A program made the translations under genes and the position numbers. The notes under the pieces are model-generated. The model made no database searches, was not told where the DNA came from, and was given only the letters and a program-made list of their open reading frames with translations. Source: Curtobacterium salicis (lineage in GTDB: Bacteria > Actinomycetota > Actinomycetes > Actinomycetales > Microbacteriaceae). Taken from it: DNA of 64,000 bases. Positions within the stretch are counted from its first letter, which is position 1. The number at the start of each line of letters is the position of its first letter. The stretch lies in contig NZ_JAAOYO010000002.1 of assembly GCF_011759505.1 (NCBI RefSeq), forward strand, positions 558,001 through 622,000, written 5' to 3'. Positions 8,361-15,636 of this stretch are shown here, piece after piece.

Positions 8361-8750
8361 CTACCGGCCGTCGACCTGCCGCTCGTACGCCGCGATCTTC
8401 CGCTCGAGGGCGTCGAGGTGCCGACGAACCTCCGCCTGTCGGCGGAGCACCGTCTCGTGGTGGCGCCGCAGGAGCGCCAACCGCTGCTCGTCGTCGGCGC
8501 CCGCGCGGTACGCGGCCGCGTACTCACGCATCTCGGCCACGCTCATCCCGGTCCCGCGCAGCATGACGACGCCCGCCAGCCAGGCGAGGTCGTGCTCGTC
8601 GTAGCGCCGCCACCCGTCCGGACCACGATCGGGCGCGGGTGCGATGCCCTCCTTCTCGTAGTACCGGATCGTGTCGACGGTGATGCCGAGCAGGTCGGCG
8701 GCGGCGCTGATCGTCACGGGGTCGGCGATCGGGACGGTGGGCAGGAGCAT
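8361..8750 (-). CDS. MerR-family regulator
   Basis: A 129-residue protein. The ATG at 8750 is chosen because residues 14-80 then form the MerR helix-turn-helix and wing (ISAAADLLGITVDTIRYYEKEGI, GWRRYDEHDLAWLAGVVMLRGTGMS). Longer in-frame starts up to 8855 would run across the divergent promoter. The C-terminal half is the usual long antiparallel coiled coil (about 85-125), and no metal-binding cysteines are present. MerR proteins of this type typically sit next to an aldo-keto reductase or SDR and respond to electrophiles or redox stress. Here the divergent gene is an aldo-keto reductase with a MerR-like promoter. Confidence 0.92.
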   Translation of the reverse strand: MLLPTVPIADPVTISAAADLLGITVDTIRYYEKEGIAPAPDRGPDGWRRYDEHDLAWLAGVVMLRGTGMSVAEMREYAAAYRAGADDEQRLALLRRHHETVLRRQAEVRRHLDALERKIAAYERQVDGR

Positions 8751-8766
8751 CCCCCGATGCTGCCAC

Positions 8767-8797
8767 TTGACATGGTGCGCGCACCAGGGTCCAGGCT
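8767..8797 (+). promoter_or_regulatory. MerR-type promoter with palindromic spacer
   Basis: A -35 TTGACA (8767-8772) and a -10-like CAGGCT (8792-8797) are separated by 19 bases, the lengthened spacer typical of MerR-activated promoters. Inside it lies the perfect palindrome TGGTGCGCGCACCA (8773-8786). It would drive the aldo-keto reductase at 8840. Confidence 0.75.
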
Positions 8798-8839
8798 CTG
8801 CTCGTATCGGACGGTCCGACACGACGAGGAGACGACACC

Positions 8840-9823
8840 GTGCAACAGACGACACTGGGCTCGCAGGGCCTGACCACCTCGGCGATGGGCCTCGGGTGCA
8901 TGGGGATGAGCGCCTTCTACGGGGGCGCGACCGAGGCCGGGTCGGTCGAGACGATCCGACGGGCGCTCGACCTCGGCATCACGTTGTTCGACACCGCCGA
9001 GGCGTACGGGCCGTTCGCGAACGAAGAACTCCTCGGCCGCGCCCTCGGTGCCGACCGCGAGCGCGTCGTCATCGCCTCGAAGTTCGCCACCGACTTCACC
9101 GACGACGGAGCCCCGATCGGGCTGGACGGCTCCCCCGAGCACGCCCGACGAGCGATCGACCGGTCCCTGTCACACCTGGGCACCGACCACGTCGACCTCT
9201 GGTACCTGCACCGCGTCGACCCGGCCGTCCCGATCGAGGACACCGTCGGGGCGATGGGCGAAGCCGTGACCGCCGGCAAGGTCCGGTACCTCGGCGTCTC
9301 CGAGACCGCAGCCGACACCCTCCGCCGGGCGCACGCGACCTTCCCCGTCACGGCGATCCAGTCCGAGTACAGCCTGTTCGAGCGTGATGCCGAGCACAAC
9401 GGCGTCCTCGACACCGCGCGCGAACTCGGCATCGGTTTCGTCCCGTTCTCACCGCTCGGTCGGGGGTTCCTCGGCGGCACGCTGGTCCGACGGGACGACC
9501 TGCCGGTCGGTGACGCCCGACGTGGCCTGCCGCGGTTCTCCGACGAGGCGATCAGTGCCAACCTCCGGATCGTCGACGCTCTCCGAGCTGTCGCGGACGA
9601 GAAGGGGATCACCCCGGCACAGCTCGCACTCGCCTGGGTCATCCAGGCCGGCACCGTGCCGATCCCCGGCACCACCAAGGCCGCCCGCGTCGAGGAGAAC
9701 GCGGCCGCGGTGGACGTCGAGCTGACGGCGGACGACCTCGCGCGGATCGACGCCGCATCGCCGCACGGCGCGGCCACCGGGGCGCGGAACACGGCGGCGG
9801 GGATGGCTCGCGATCGCGGATGA
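8840..9823 (+). CDS. Aldo/keto reductase
   Basis: A 327-residue NADPH-dependent oxidoreductase with a complete (beta/alpha)8 barrel. The catalytic tetrad is visible: Asp and Tyr in LFDTAEAYGPF (about 51-61), Lys in VVIASKFA (about 80) and His in WYLHRVD (about 121). The C-terminal cofactor segment GTVPIPGTTKAARVEENA is of the YajO/YakC type that reduces small aldehydes and ketones. The GTG start follows a GAGGAGA ribosome-binding site. It is divergent from the MerR gene and preceded by a 19-base-spacer promoter, so induction by electrophilic stress is likely. Confidence 0.93.
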   Translation: MQQTTLGSQGLTTSAMGLGCMGMSAFYGGATEAGSVETIRRALDLGITLFDTAEAYGPFANEELLGRALGADRERVVIASKFATDFTDDGAPIGLDGSPEHARRAIDRSLSHLGTDHVDLWYLHRVDPAVPIEDTVGAMGEAVTAGKVRYLGVSETAADTLRRAHATFPVTAIQSEYSLFERDAEHNGVLDTARELGIGFVPFSPLGRGFLGGTLVRRDDLPVGDARRGLPRFSDEAISANLRIVDALRAVADEKGITPAQLALAWVIQAGTVPIPGTTKAARVEENAAAVDVELTADDLARIDAASPHGAATGARNTAAGMARDRG

Positions 9824-9836
9824 CCCGGGGCGGGAG

Positions 9837-10628
9837 CTACCGGCGCATGCGCTCCGTCGAGTACGCGGGCGTCGCGTACGTCCCGCCCTGCGGGATGTCC
9901 GGGTCGACGGGCTCCTGCGCGCCGGGGGCCGCCGCGTCGTCCTGCGGAGCGAATCCGACGGCCTCGCCGGCACGGAGGTCCCACCAGCCGTCGGCGTTCG
10001 CCGAGACCGCGTAGAACACCGCCGTGTGCTCGGTGGTCGTCATCGCCGCGACGACGGCGCGGACGGCGTCGGCGGGACTCAGCCAGGTCCGCTGCTCGCG
10101 GGCGGACGCCGGCTGGTCCGCGTACGTGCCGATGCGCAGGGAGATCGTGCTGATCCCGAACTTGTCCGCGTACAGGCGACAGAGCGCTTCGCCCGCGACC
10201 TTGGAGACCCCGTAGAACCCGTCCGGTCGCGGGGGCATGTCGGGCGAGACGTGGGTGCCGACCCGGTACGACCCCGTCGACCGGTTGCTGCTGGCGTACA
10301 CGACCCGACCGACGCCGGCCCGGCGCGCGGCCTCGAGCACGTGGTAGGTCCCGACGATGTTCGTCTCCGCCAGGTCATGGAAGTCGGCCTCGTCGGCGAT
10401 CCCACCGAGGTGCAGGACCCCGTCCGCGCCGGCGAACAACTGCACCAGGGCATCGAGGTCGCCGAGGTCGACCACGGCGACCGACTCCTCAGGTCCCCTC
10501 GGGGCGACCGGCCGGATGTCGGTGGACACCAGGACCACCTGTCGCTCCAGCAGCGCGGGCCGGAGCGCCGAACCGATGTTCCCGGCAGCACCGGTGATGA
10601 CCCAACGACTTCCGGCGATGCTCGACAT
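9837..10628 (-). CDS. Uronate-dehydrogenase-like NAD-dependent oxidoreductase
   Basis: A 263-residue extended SDR. The Rossmann motif is VITGAAGNIGSALR (residues 10-23) and the catalytic YxxxK is in YGVSKVAGEALCRLYADKFG (about 139). HLGGI (about 73), SSNRSTG (about 113) and SANADGWWDL near the C-terminus match NAD-dependent uronate dehydrogenase (Udh), which oxidises galacturonate and glucuronate to lactones. The QGGTY near the end is also conserved in that enzyme. Substrate choice is inferred from these motifs. No other uronate catabolic genes are adjacent. It ends 14 bases from the convergent aldo-keto reductase. Confidence 0.82.
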   Translation of the reverse strand: MSSIAGSRWVITGAAGNIGSALRPALLERQVVLVSTDIRPVAPRGPEESVAVVDLGDLDALVQLFAGADGVLHLGGIADEADFHDLAETNIVGTYHVLEAARRAGVGRVVYASSNRSTGSYRVGTHVSPDMPPRPDGFYGVSKVAGEALCRLYADKFGISTISLRIGTYADQPASAREQRTWLSPADAVRAVVAAMTTTEHTAVFYAVSANADGWWDLRAGEAVGFAPQDDAAAPGAQEPVDPDIPQGGTYATPAYSTERMRR

Positions 10629-10697
10629 CGTGCGATCGTACTGGGCCGGGTGCGCCGCGGATCGCTCTCGACCGGGACGTCCGGCGGCCGGAACGGG

Positions 10698-11849
10698 TCA
10701 GGCTGGACGCTCGTGCTGCGCGGGATCCACCGTGTCGTCGTCGGGGGCCAGGACCGCCAGGACCTGGCGGGCGATGCGACGACCGGCGCGGTTCGCCCCG
10801 ATCGTCGACGCCTGCGGGCCGTAGCCGGCGAGGAACAGTCGGGGCTCGGCGCTCGACCGGCCGTCCTCGACGACGACCCCGCCGGACTCGGTCCGGAGGT
10901 GCAGCGGCGCGAGGTGTCGCAGGTCGGCGCGGAACCCGGTCGCCCAGATCACCGCGTCGGCGTGGACGTGCTCGCCGGACGCCGTCCGGACGCCGTCCGC
11001 GTCGAGCCGCGTGAACATCGGCTCAGCTTCGAGCAGACCCCGGGCCATCCCGCGCCGGATCCGCGGTGACACCGGCAGCCCGGTCCCGCTGACGATGCTC
11101 GGCAGGGTCCGGCCGGCCCGGGCAGCGCGGTCCTGGTCCTCGACCGCCGCCACGGCCGCGCCGACCGCCAGGGCCGGGTCCTCCGACCAGACGACGTGCC
11201 GACGGGTGAACCACCGCGTCGACCGGGCGATGCCGTCGAGTTCGAGCAGGAACCCGATCGCACTCGTCCCGCCACCGACCACCACGACGTCCTGCCCGGC
11301 GAAGTCCGACGCGTCGCGGTAGCCCGTCGTGTCGAGCTGCCGGCCCCGGAACGCGTCACGGCCGGGGACCCACGGCACGAACGGGGTGCCCCACGTCCCG
11401 GAGGCGTTGACGACCACCTCGGCACGGATCGCCCCCGCCACGCCCTGTTCGTCACGGGTCTCGACCACCAGGGCGCCGGCACCGTCCTGGTCGTCGGCGC
11501 GCCGGACGGCGGTGACGGCGACCGGCCGACGCACCCGGAGGTCGTGGTGCTCCTCGAACCGTCGGTAGTACTCGGCGACGACGTCCCGGGCCGGCCGGGT
11601 CTGGTCGGCGTCGTCGAACCGGAGGCCCATCTCGTGCATGCCGGGCAGGTCGTGCACCCGGTGTGCGATGCCGAGGCGCAGCGCGTCCCACCGGAACTGC
11701 CACGCGCCTCCCGTCCCCGGAGCACGGTCCAGCACCACCAGGTCGCGGCCTGCGGCGAGTCCCGCGCGCTGCAGGTGCCAGGCGACCGAGAGTCCGGCCT
11801 GACCAGCACCGATCACGACGACACGGACTCGTTCTGCTGCGCGGATCAT
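10698..11849 (-). CDS. FAD-dependent NAD(P)-binding oxidoreductase (CzcO/flavoprotein monooxygenase-like)
   Basis: A 383-residue protein starting at ATG 11849, just before the first dinucleotide-binding motif VVVIGAGQAGLSVAWHL (about 10-26); longer in-frame starts are not supported. A second Rossmann motif, VVVVGGGTSAIGFLLEL (about 170-186), and the ATGFR motif (about 315) give the two-nucleotide layout of flavin monooxygenases such as CzcO-type proteins. The GTGGAWQFRWDALRLG stretch is typical of this group. The substrate cannot be told. It is divergent from DUF3073 with a 162-base gap, and no operon partner is seen. Confidence 0.88.
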   Translation of the reverse strand: MIRAAERVRVVVIGAGQAGLSVAWHLQRAGLAAGRDLVVLDRAPGTGGAWQFRWDALRLGIAHRVHDLPGMHEMGLRFDDADQTRPARDVVAEYYRRFEEHHDLRVRRPVAVTAVRRADDQDGAGALVVETRDEQGVAGAIRAEVVVNASGTWGTPFVPWVPGRDAFRGRQLDTTGYRDASDFAGQDVVVVGGGTSAIGFLLELDGIARSTRWFTRRHVVWSEDPALAVGAAVAAVEDQDRAARAGRTLPSIVSGTGLPVSPRIRRGMARGLLEAEPMFTRLDADGVRTASGEHVHADAVIWATGFRADLRHLAPLHLRTESGGVVVEDGRSSAEPRLFLAGYGPQASTIGANRAGRRIARQVLAVLAPDDDTVDPAQHERPA

Positions 11850-11905
11850 CACCCTCGATTCTGCTGTGCTCGGGACGCGCCGGGCGAAGTCGGCAACGGG
11901 GTACA

Positions 11906-11914
11906 TGGTAAAGT
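11906..11914 (+). promoter_or_regulatory. Extended -10 promoter for DUF3073
   Basis: TGGTAAAGT (TAAAGT at 11909-11914 preceded by TGG) is an extended -10 in an otherwise GC-rich gap. It would give a leader of about 90 bases before the ATG at 12012. No good -35 is visible. Confidence 0.4.
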
Positions 11915-12011
11915 GGACGACAGATTTCAAACCACGAACCGTCTGTTCTTCCCGGGTGCACACTCGTTGCCCGCCGAGACCGGACTCGAGCCGACACAGA
12001 GGGGGTCACGC

Positions 12012-12218
12012 ATGGGGCGCGGCCGTCAGAAGGCGAAGCACACCAAGGTCGCCCGAGAGCTGAAGTACTTCAGCCCGGACACCAACTACGGTGCTCTCGA
12101 ACGCGAACTCTCCGTCGCACAGCAGTCGGACGAGCCCGACTACGTCGACCGCTGGGGCGACGAACTCGGTGACGAAGGTGACCTGGAGAACCAGACGGAC
12201 ACGAACAAGTCCGCCTGA
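12012..12218 (+). CDS. DUF3073 protein
   Basis: A 68-residue actinobacterial protein starting with MGRGRQKAKHTKVARELKYF, the near-invariant N-terminus of DUF3073. The tail is acidic. The basic head suggests RNA or nucleic-acid contact, but no function has been assigned. A GAGGGGGT ribosome-binding site precedes the ATG. In many Microbacteriaceae it lies beside the purine genes purM/purF, as it does here. Two hairpins separate it from the convergent purM. Confidence 0.95.
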   Translation: MGRGRQKAKHTKVARELKYFSPDTNYGALERELSVAQQSDEPDYVDRWGDELGDEGDLENQTDTNKSA

Positions 12219-12232
12219 CCTCCGGGTCGATC

Positions 12233-12261
12233 ACGCCGCGCGCCTCCGGGCAGCGCGGCGT
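12233..12261 (+). terminator. 9-bp GC hairpin after DUF3073
   Basis: ACGCCGCGC (12233-12241) pairs with GCGCGGCGT (12253-12261) around an 11-base loop, 15 bases after the stop. Confidence 0.6.
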
Positions 12262-12296
12262 TCGTCGTTGTCGGACACCGTGATGCCGTGGTCGTC

Positions 12297-12333
12297 CGAA
12301 CTGCCGCCCCGAGATGCTCGGAGCGGCAGTTCG
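12297..12333. terminator. 11-bp hairpin between convergent DUF3073 and purM
   Basis: CGAACTGCCGC (12297-12307) pairs perfectly with 12323-12333. Its position 24 bases past the purM stop suits termination of purM, and possibly of both strands. Confidence 0.7.
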
Positions 12334-12356
12334 TGCGACCTCAGCCGCGCTGGGAC

Positions 12357-13451
12357 TCAGCCCGCGTAGGACCCGACCAGGCGCACGGCACCGCCGTCGA
12401 CGCCCTTCGCGCCCTGCTCGAACCCGGTCAGGTCGCGCGTGCCGATCGACACCGTGCCGACCGACCACACGGGCAGCCCGGCCGAGCGGAGCGTCGCGGT
12501 GATGCCGTCCACCGACGCTGCCGAGACGACGGCGAACATCCCGATGCCCAGGTTCCAGGTGCCCTCGGTGTCCTCGATCGGCGTGCCGGCCAGCTCCGCC
12601 AGGACGCGGAACACCGGGAGCGGCTGCCACGTCGAGCGCTCGACCTCGACCCACGAGCCGACGGGCAGCACCCGCGCCAGGTTCGCCGCGATGCCACCAC
12701 CGGTCACGTGCGACAGGGAGTGCACGGCACGCGGGTGCGCGTCGATCAGCTCGAGCAGCGGGGTCGTGTAGAGACGGGTGGGCTCGAGCAGCGCCTCGCC
12801 CACCAGACCGCCGAGCTCCGGCAGCGTGTCCGTGTAGCCGATGCCGCGCTGGCCCAAGATGTGCCGGACGAGCGAGTACCCGTTCGAGTGCAGCCCCGAG
12901 GACTCGATCGCGATGACCACGTCACCGTCCTGCACCAGGTGCGCGCCGAGCTGCGAACCGGCCTCGACCGCGCCGACCGCGGCACCGGCGACGTCGTAGT
13001 CGTCCGGCCCGAGCAGACCCGGGTGCTCCGCGGTCTCACCGCCGACGAGGGCGGTGCCCGTGGCCGCACAGCCGCGGGCGATGCCGGCGACGATGTCGGC
13101 GATCCGGTTCGGGACGACCCGGCCGCAGGCGATGTAGTCCGTCATGAACAGCGGCGTCGCGCCGACCACGACGATGTCGTCGACGACCATGCCGACGAGG
13201 TCCTGCCCGATCGTGTCGTGCTTGTCGATGGCCTGCGCGATCGCGACCTTCGTGCCGACACCGTCGGTGGAGGTGGCGAGGAGGGGCCGCTCGTAGTCCT
13301 TGAGGAACGAGACGTCGTACAGACCGGCGAAGCCGCCGACCCCGCCGAGGACGGACGCGTTGTGCGTCGCCGACACGGCGGACTTCATGAGCTCGACGGC
13401 CAGGTCACCGGCAGCGGTGTCGACGCCGGCCTCGGCGTAGGGGTTGGGCAT
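12357..13451 (-). CDS. purM: Phosphoribosylformylglycinamidine cyclo-ligase (AIR synthetase)
   Basis: A 364-residue enzyme of de novo purine synthesis that converts FGAM and ATP to AIR. The ATG at 13451 is chosen for its GGAGGACG ribosome-binding site and the family N-terminus PNPYAEAGVDTAAGD. Longer in-frame starts (13472, 13493) lack a site. The PurM-like N- and C-terminal domains are complete, with STDGVGTKV (about 60), ALVGGETAEHPG (about 135), GLHSNGYSLVR (about 185) and SHVTGGGIAANL (about 250). It is divergent from purF rather than downstream of it, unlike the common purF-purM order. Confidence 0.97.
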   Translation of the reverse strand: MPNPYAEAGVDTAAGDLAVELMKSAVSATHNASVLGGVGGFAGLYDVSFLKDYERPLLATSTDGVGTKVAIAQAIDKHDTIGQDLVGMVVDDIVVVGATPLFMTDYIACGRVVPNRIADIVAGIARGCAATGTALVGGETAEHPGLLGPDDYDVAGAAVGAVEAGSQLGAHLVQDGDVVIAIESSGLHSNGYSLVRHILGQRGIGYTDTLPELGGLVGEALLEPTRLYTTPLLELIDAHPRAVHSLSHVTGGGIAANLARVLPVGSWVEVERSTWQPLPVFRVLAELAGTPIEDTEGTWNLGIGMFAVVSAASVDGITATLRSAGLPVWSVGTVSIGTRDLTGFEQGAKGVDGGAVRLVGSYAG

Positions 13452-13522
13452 ACGTCGTCCTCCGCGGGGCATGGCAGACTTGTTCGGTACCACCCGATCC
13501 TACGGTCTGGAGCACCCCGCGA

Positions 13523-14980
13523 ATGTGCGGCATCGTCGGCCTCGTTGCGCAGGGGCCTGCAAACCAATCCATCTACGACGCCCTGCTCCTCCTGCAACAC
13601 CGGGGACAGGACTCCACCGGCATCGCCACGGTCGACGGTCACGTGCACCACATGCACAAGACCCGCGGCCACGTGCGGGAGGGCTTCCGTACCCGTGACA
13701 TGCGGGCACTCCTCGGGACGATGGGCCTCGGCCACGTCCGCTACGCCACCCGCGGCGCCGCCGCGAACGAAGAGGAAGCCCAGCCGTTCTACGTGAACGC
13801 GCCGTACGGCATCGTCCTCGTGCACAACGGCAACCTGACGAACACGCGGGAACTCACCCGCGAGCTGTTCGACATCGACCGTCGGCACCTCAACACGACG
13901 TCGGACACCGAGTTGCTCGTCAACGTCCTGGCGCACGAGCTGCAGGGCCAGGTCCGGGGCACGCACCTCGACCCCGGGCAGGTGTTCGACGCGGTCGAGC
14001 GCGTGCACGAGCGGGTCGAGGGCTCGTACGCCACGATCGCGACGATCGCGGGCCACGGCCTGCTGGCGTTCCGGGACCCGTTCGGCATCCGTCCGCTCAT
14101 CCTCGGACACAAGTTCGACGACGCCGGCAAGAGCGAGTGGGTCGTCGCGTCGGAGTCCCTGGTGCTCGAGTCCGGCGGGTACGACATCGTCCGCGACGTC
14201 GCTCCGGGCGAGGCCGTCTTCATCGAGATGGACGGCACGATGCACGCCCGGCAGTGCGCGAAGGACCCGCGTCTGGTGCCGTGCTCGTTCGAGTACGTCT
14301 ACCTGGCCCGTCCGGACTCCGTGATGAACGGCATCTCGGTGTACGACGCCCGTCTCCGCCTGGGCAACCGCCTGGCGGACACGATCGAGCAGTACGCCCC
14401 GACCGGTGACATCGACGTCGTGATGCCGATCCCGGACTCCAGCCGCCCCGCAGCGATGCAGGTCGCACGGAAGCTCGGCATCGAGTACCGCGAGGGGTTC
14501 TACAAGAACCGCTACGTCGGCCGCACGTTCATCATGCCGGGGCAGGCGGAGCGCAAGCGTTCGGTCCGTCAGAAGCTCAATGCGATGTCGTCCGAGTTCA
14601 AGGGCAAGAACATCCTGATCGTCGACGACTCGATCGTGCGCGGCACGACGAGCCGCGAGATCGTCGAGATGGCGCGGGCAGCCGGAGCGAACGAGGTCAC
14701 CTTCACGAGCGCGGCGCCGCCCGTCCGGTTCCCGCACGTGTACGGCATCAACATGCCGACGCGGTCGGAGCTCATCGCGCACGACCGGAAGATCCCGGAG
14801 ATCAACCGCGTCCTCGGCAGCGACCACCTGATCTACCAGGAGATCGGTGACATGCGCGACGCGATCATCGAAGGGTCGGACGTCACGGACCTCGAGATGA
14901 GCTGCTTCACCGGTGAGTACGTCACCGGCTCGGTGTCGCCGGAGTACCTGGCGTGGGTCGAGGCGAACCAGCTCAGCTGA
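13523..14980 (+). CDS. purF: Amidophosphoribosyltransferase
   Basis: A 485-residue first committed enzyme of purine synthesis (PRPP + Gln to phosphoribosylamine). Cys2 of MCGIVGLV is the N-terminal nucleophile once Met is removed, and no propeptide is present. The class II glutamine amidotransferase domain covers about residues 2-235. The phosphoribosyltransferase domain follows, with the PRPP loop ILIVDDSIVRGTTSREIV (about 368-385). The start region lies 72 bases from the divergent purM start, so the two promoters must be closely packed. A 25-bp hairpin ends the transcript. Confidence 0.97.
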   Translation: MCGIVGLVAQGPANQSIYDALLLLQHRGQDSTGIATVDGHVHHMHKTRGHVREGFRTRDMRALLGTMGLGHVRYATRGAAANEEEAQPFYVNAPYGIVLVHNGNLTNTRELTRELFDIDRRHLNTTSDTELLVNVLAHELQGQVRGTHLDPGQVFDAVERVHERVEGSYATIATIAGHGLLAFRDPFGIRPLILGHKFDDAGKSEWVVASESLVLESGGYDIVRDVAPGEAVFIEMDGTMHARQCAKDPRLVPCSFEYVYLARPDSVMNGISVYDARLRLGNRLADTIEQYAPTGDIDVVMPIPDSSRPAAMQVARKLGIEYREGFYKNRYVGRTFIMPGQAERKRSVRQKLNAMSSEFKGKNILIVDDSIVRGTTSREIVEMARAAGANEVTFTSAAPPVRFPHVYGINMPTRSELIAHDRKIPEINRVLGSDHLIYQEIGDMRDAIIEGSDVTDLEMSCFTGEYVTGSVSPEYLAWVEANQLS

Positions 14981-15000
14981 CGTCGGTCCACGACGTGTGG

Positions 15001-15052
15001 ACAACGGACGGGAGGCCCGTCACCAACTGGTGACGGGCCTCCCGTCCGTTGT
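15001..15052. terminator. 25-bp perfect hairpin between convergent genes
   Basis: Arms 15001-15025 and 15028-15052 are perfectly complementary with only two bases between them, an unusually long perfect stem. Each arm carries one copy of the recurrent 12-mer GGACGGGAGGCC (15006-15017, complement 15036-15047). It probably terminates purF and the opposing gene. Confidence 0.85.
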
Positions 15053-15076
15053 CGGGTCGCGTCCGCGACCGCGGTC

Positions 15077-15532
15077 TCAGCGCTCCGGGTGTCCCGGGTC
15101 GTCGGCGGTGGGCTCGGCCGGAGGCGCCGTCGCCGGTCGGGCGTCGGGGAGGTCGTGGTCCTCGAGCTCGCCGTCGACGGTCTCGGGGGCCGGGTCGACC
15201 GCGACGCGCTCGGCGGTGAGCCGGGCTGCGCGGCGGGACGAGACCTGGTCGAGCACGACGGCGACGACCGCGCCGACGAGCATGCCGATCGAGACGCCGT
15301 AGAGGCTGAAGTAGCCGACGAGGCCCGCGAAGCCGGTGGTCTCCTGCTGGTTCCCGCGGTCGATGCCCATGGTGAGTGCGACGACGACGACCGTCACGAG
15401 GAAGCCGAGGACCGCCCCGCCGAGGATGAAGACGCTGAAGCGGGGGGCGCGTCGGATGGTGACCTGGTCCGGGCTGGTCACCGCGTTGGGCGCCGGCACC
15501 GGGCGTTCATCGGGTCGATCGGTGTTGCTCAC
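15077..15532 (-). CDS. Two-TM conserved hypothetical protein
   Basis: A 151-residue protein with a hydrophilic head (about 1-33), two membrane segments (about 37-58 and 72-95), and a long acidic, Pro-rich cytoplasmic tail. GTG 15532 (reading SNTDRPDE) is favoured; another in-frame GTG lies at 15565. I recognise it as a conserved neighbour of purF in Microbacteriaceae but know of no function. Both starts and the gene are convergent with purF across the long hairpin. It is divergent from the LuxR-type regulator, with about 100 bases for promoters. Confidence 0.75.
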   Translation of the reverse strand: MSNTDRPDERPVPAPNAVTSPDQVTIRRAPRFSVFILGGAVLGFLVTVVVVALTMGIDRGNQQETTGFAGLVGYFSLYGVSIGMLVGAVVAVVLDQVSSRRAARLTAERVAVDPAPETVDGELEDHDLPDARPATAPPAEPTADDPGHPER

Positions 15533-15636
15533 TCCCCCATTGTCCCCCACCTTGGGAGGAGGCACGCCCGGCAGTGCGTCCGGAGAACGCGAGATGATGG
15601 TCCACTACCGAGCAGTATCGAGGACGGAGGTGCGCC

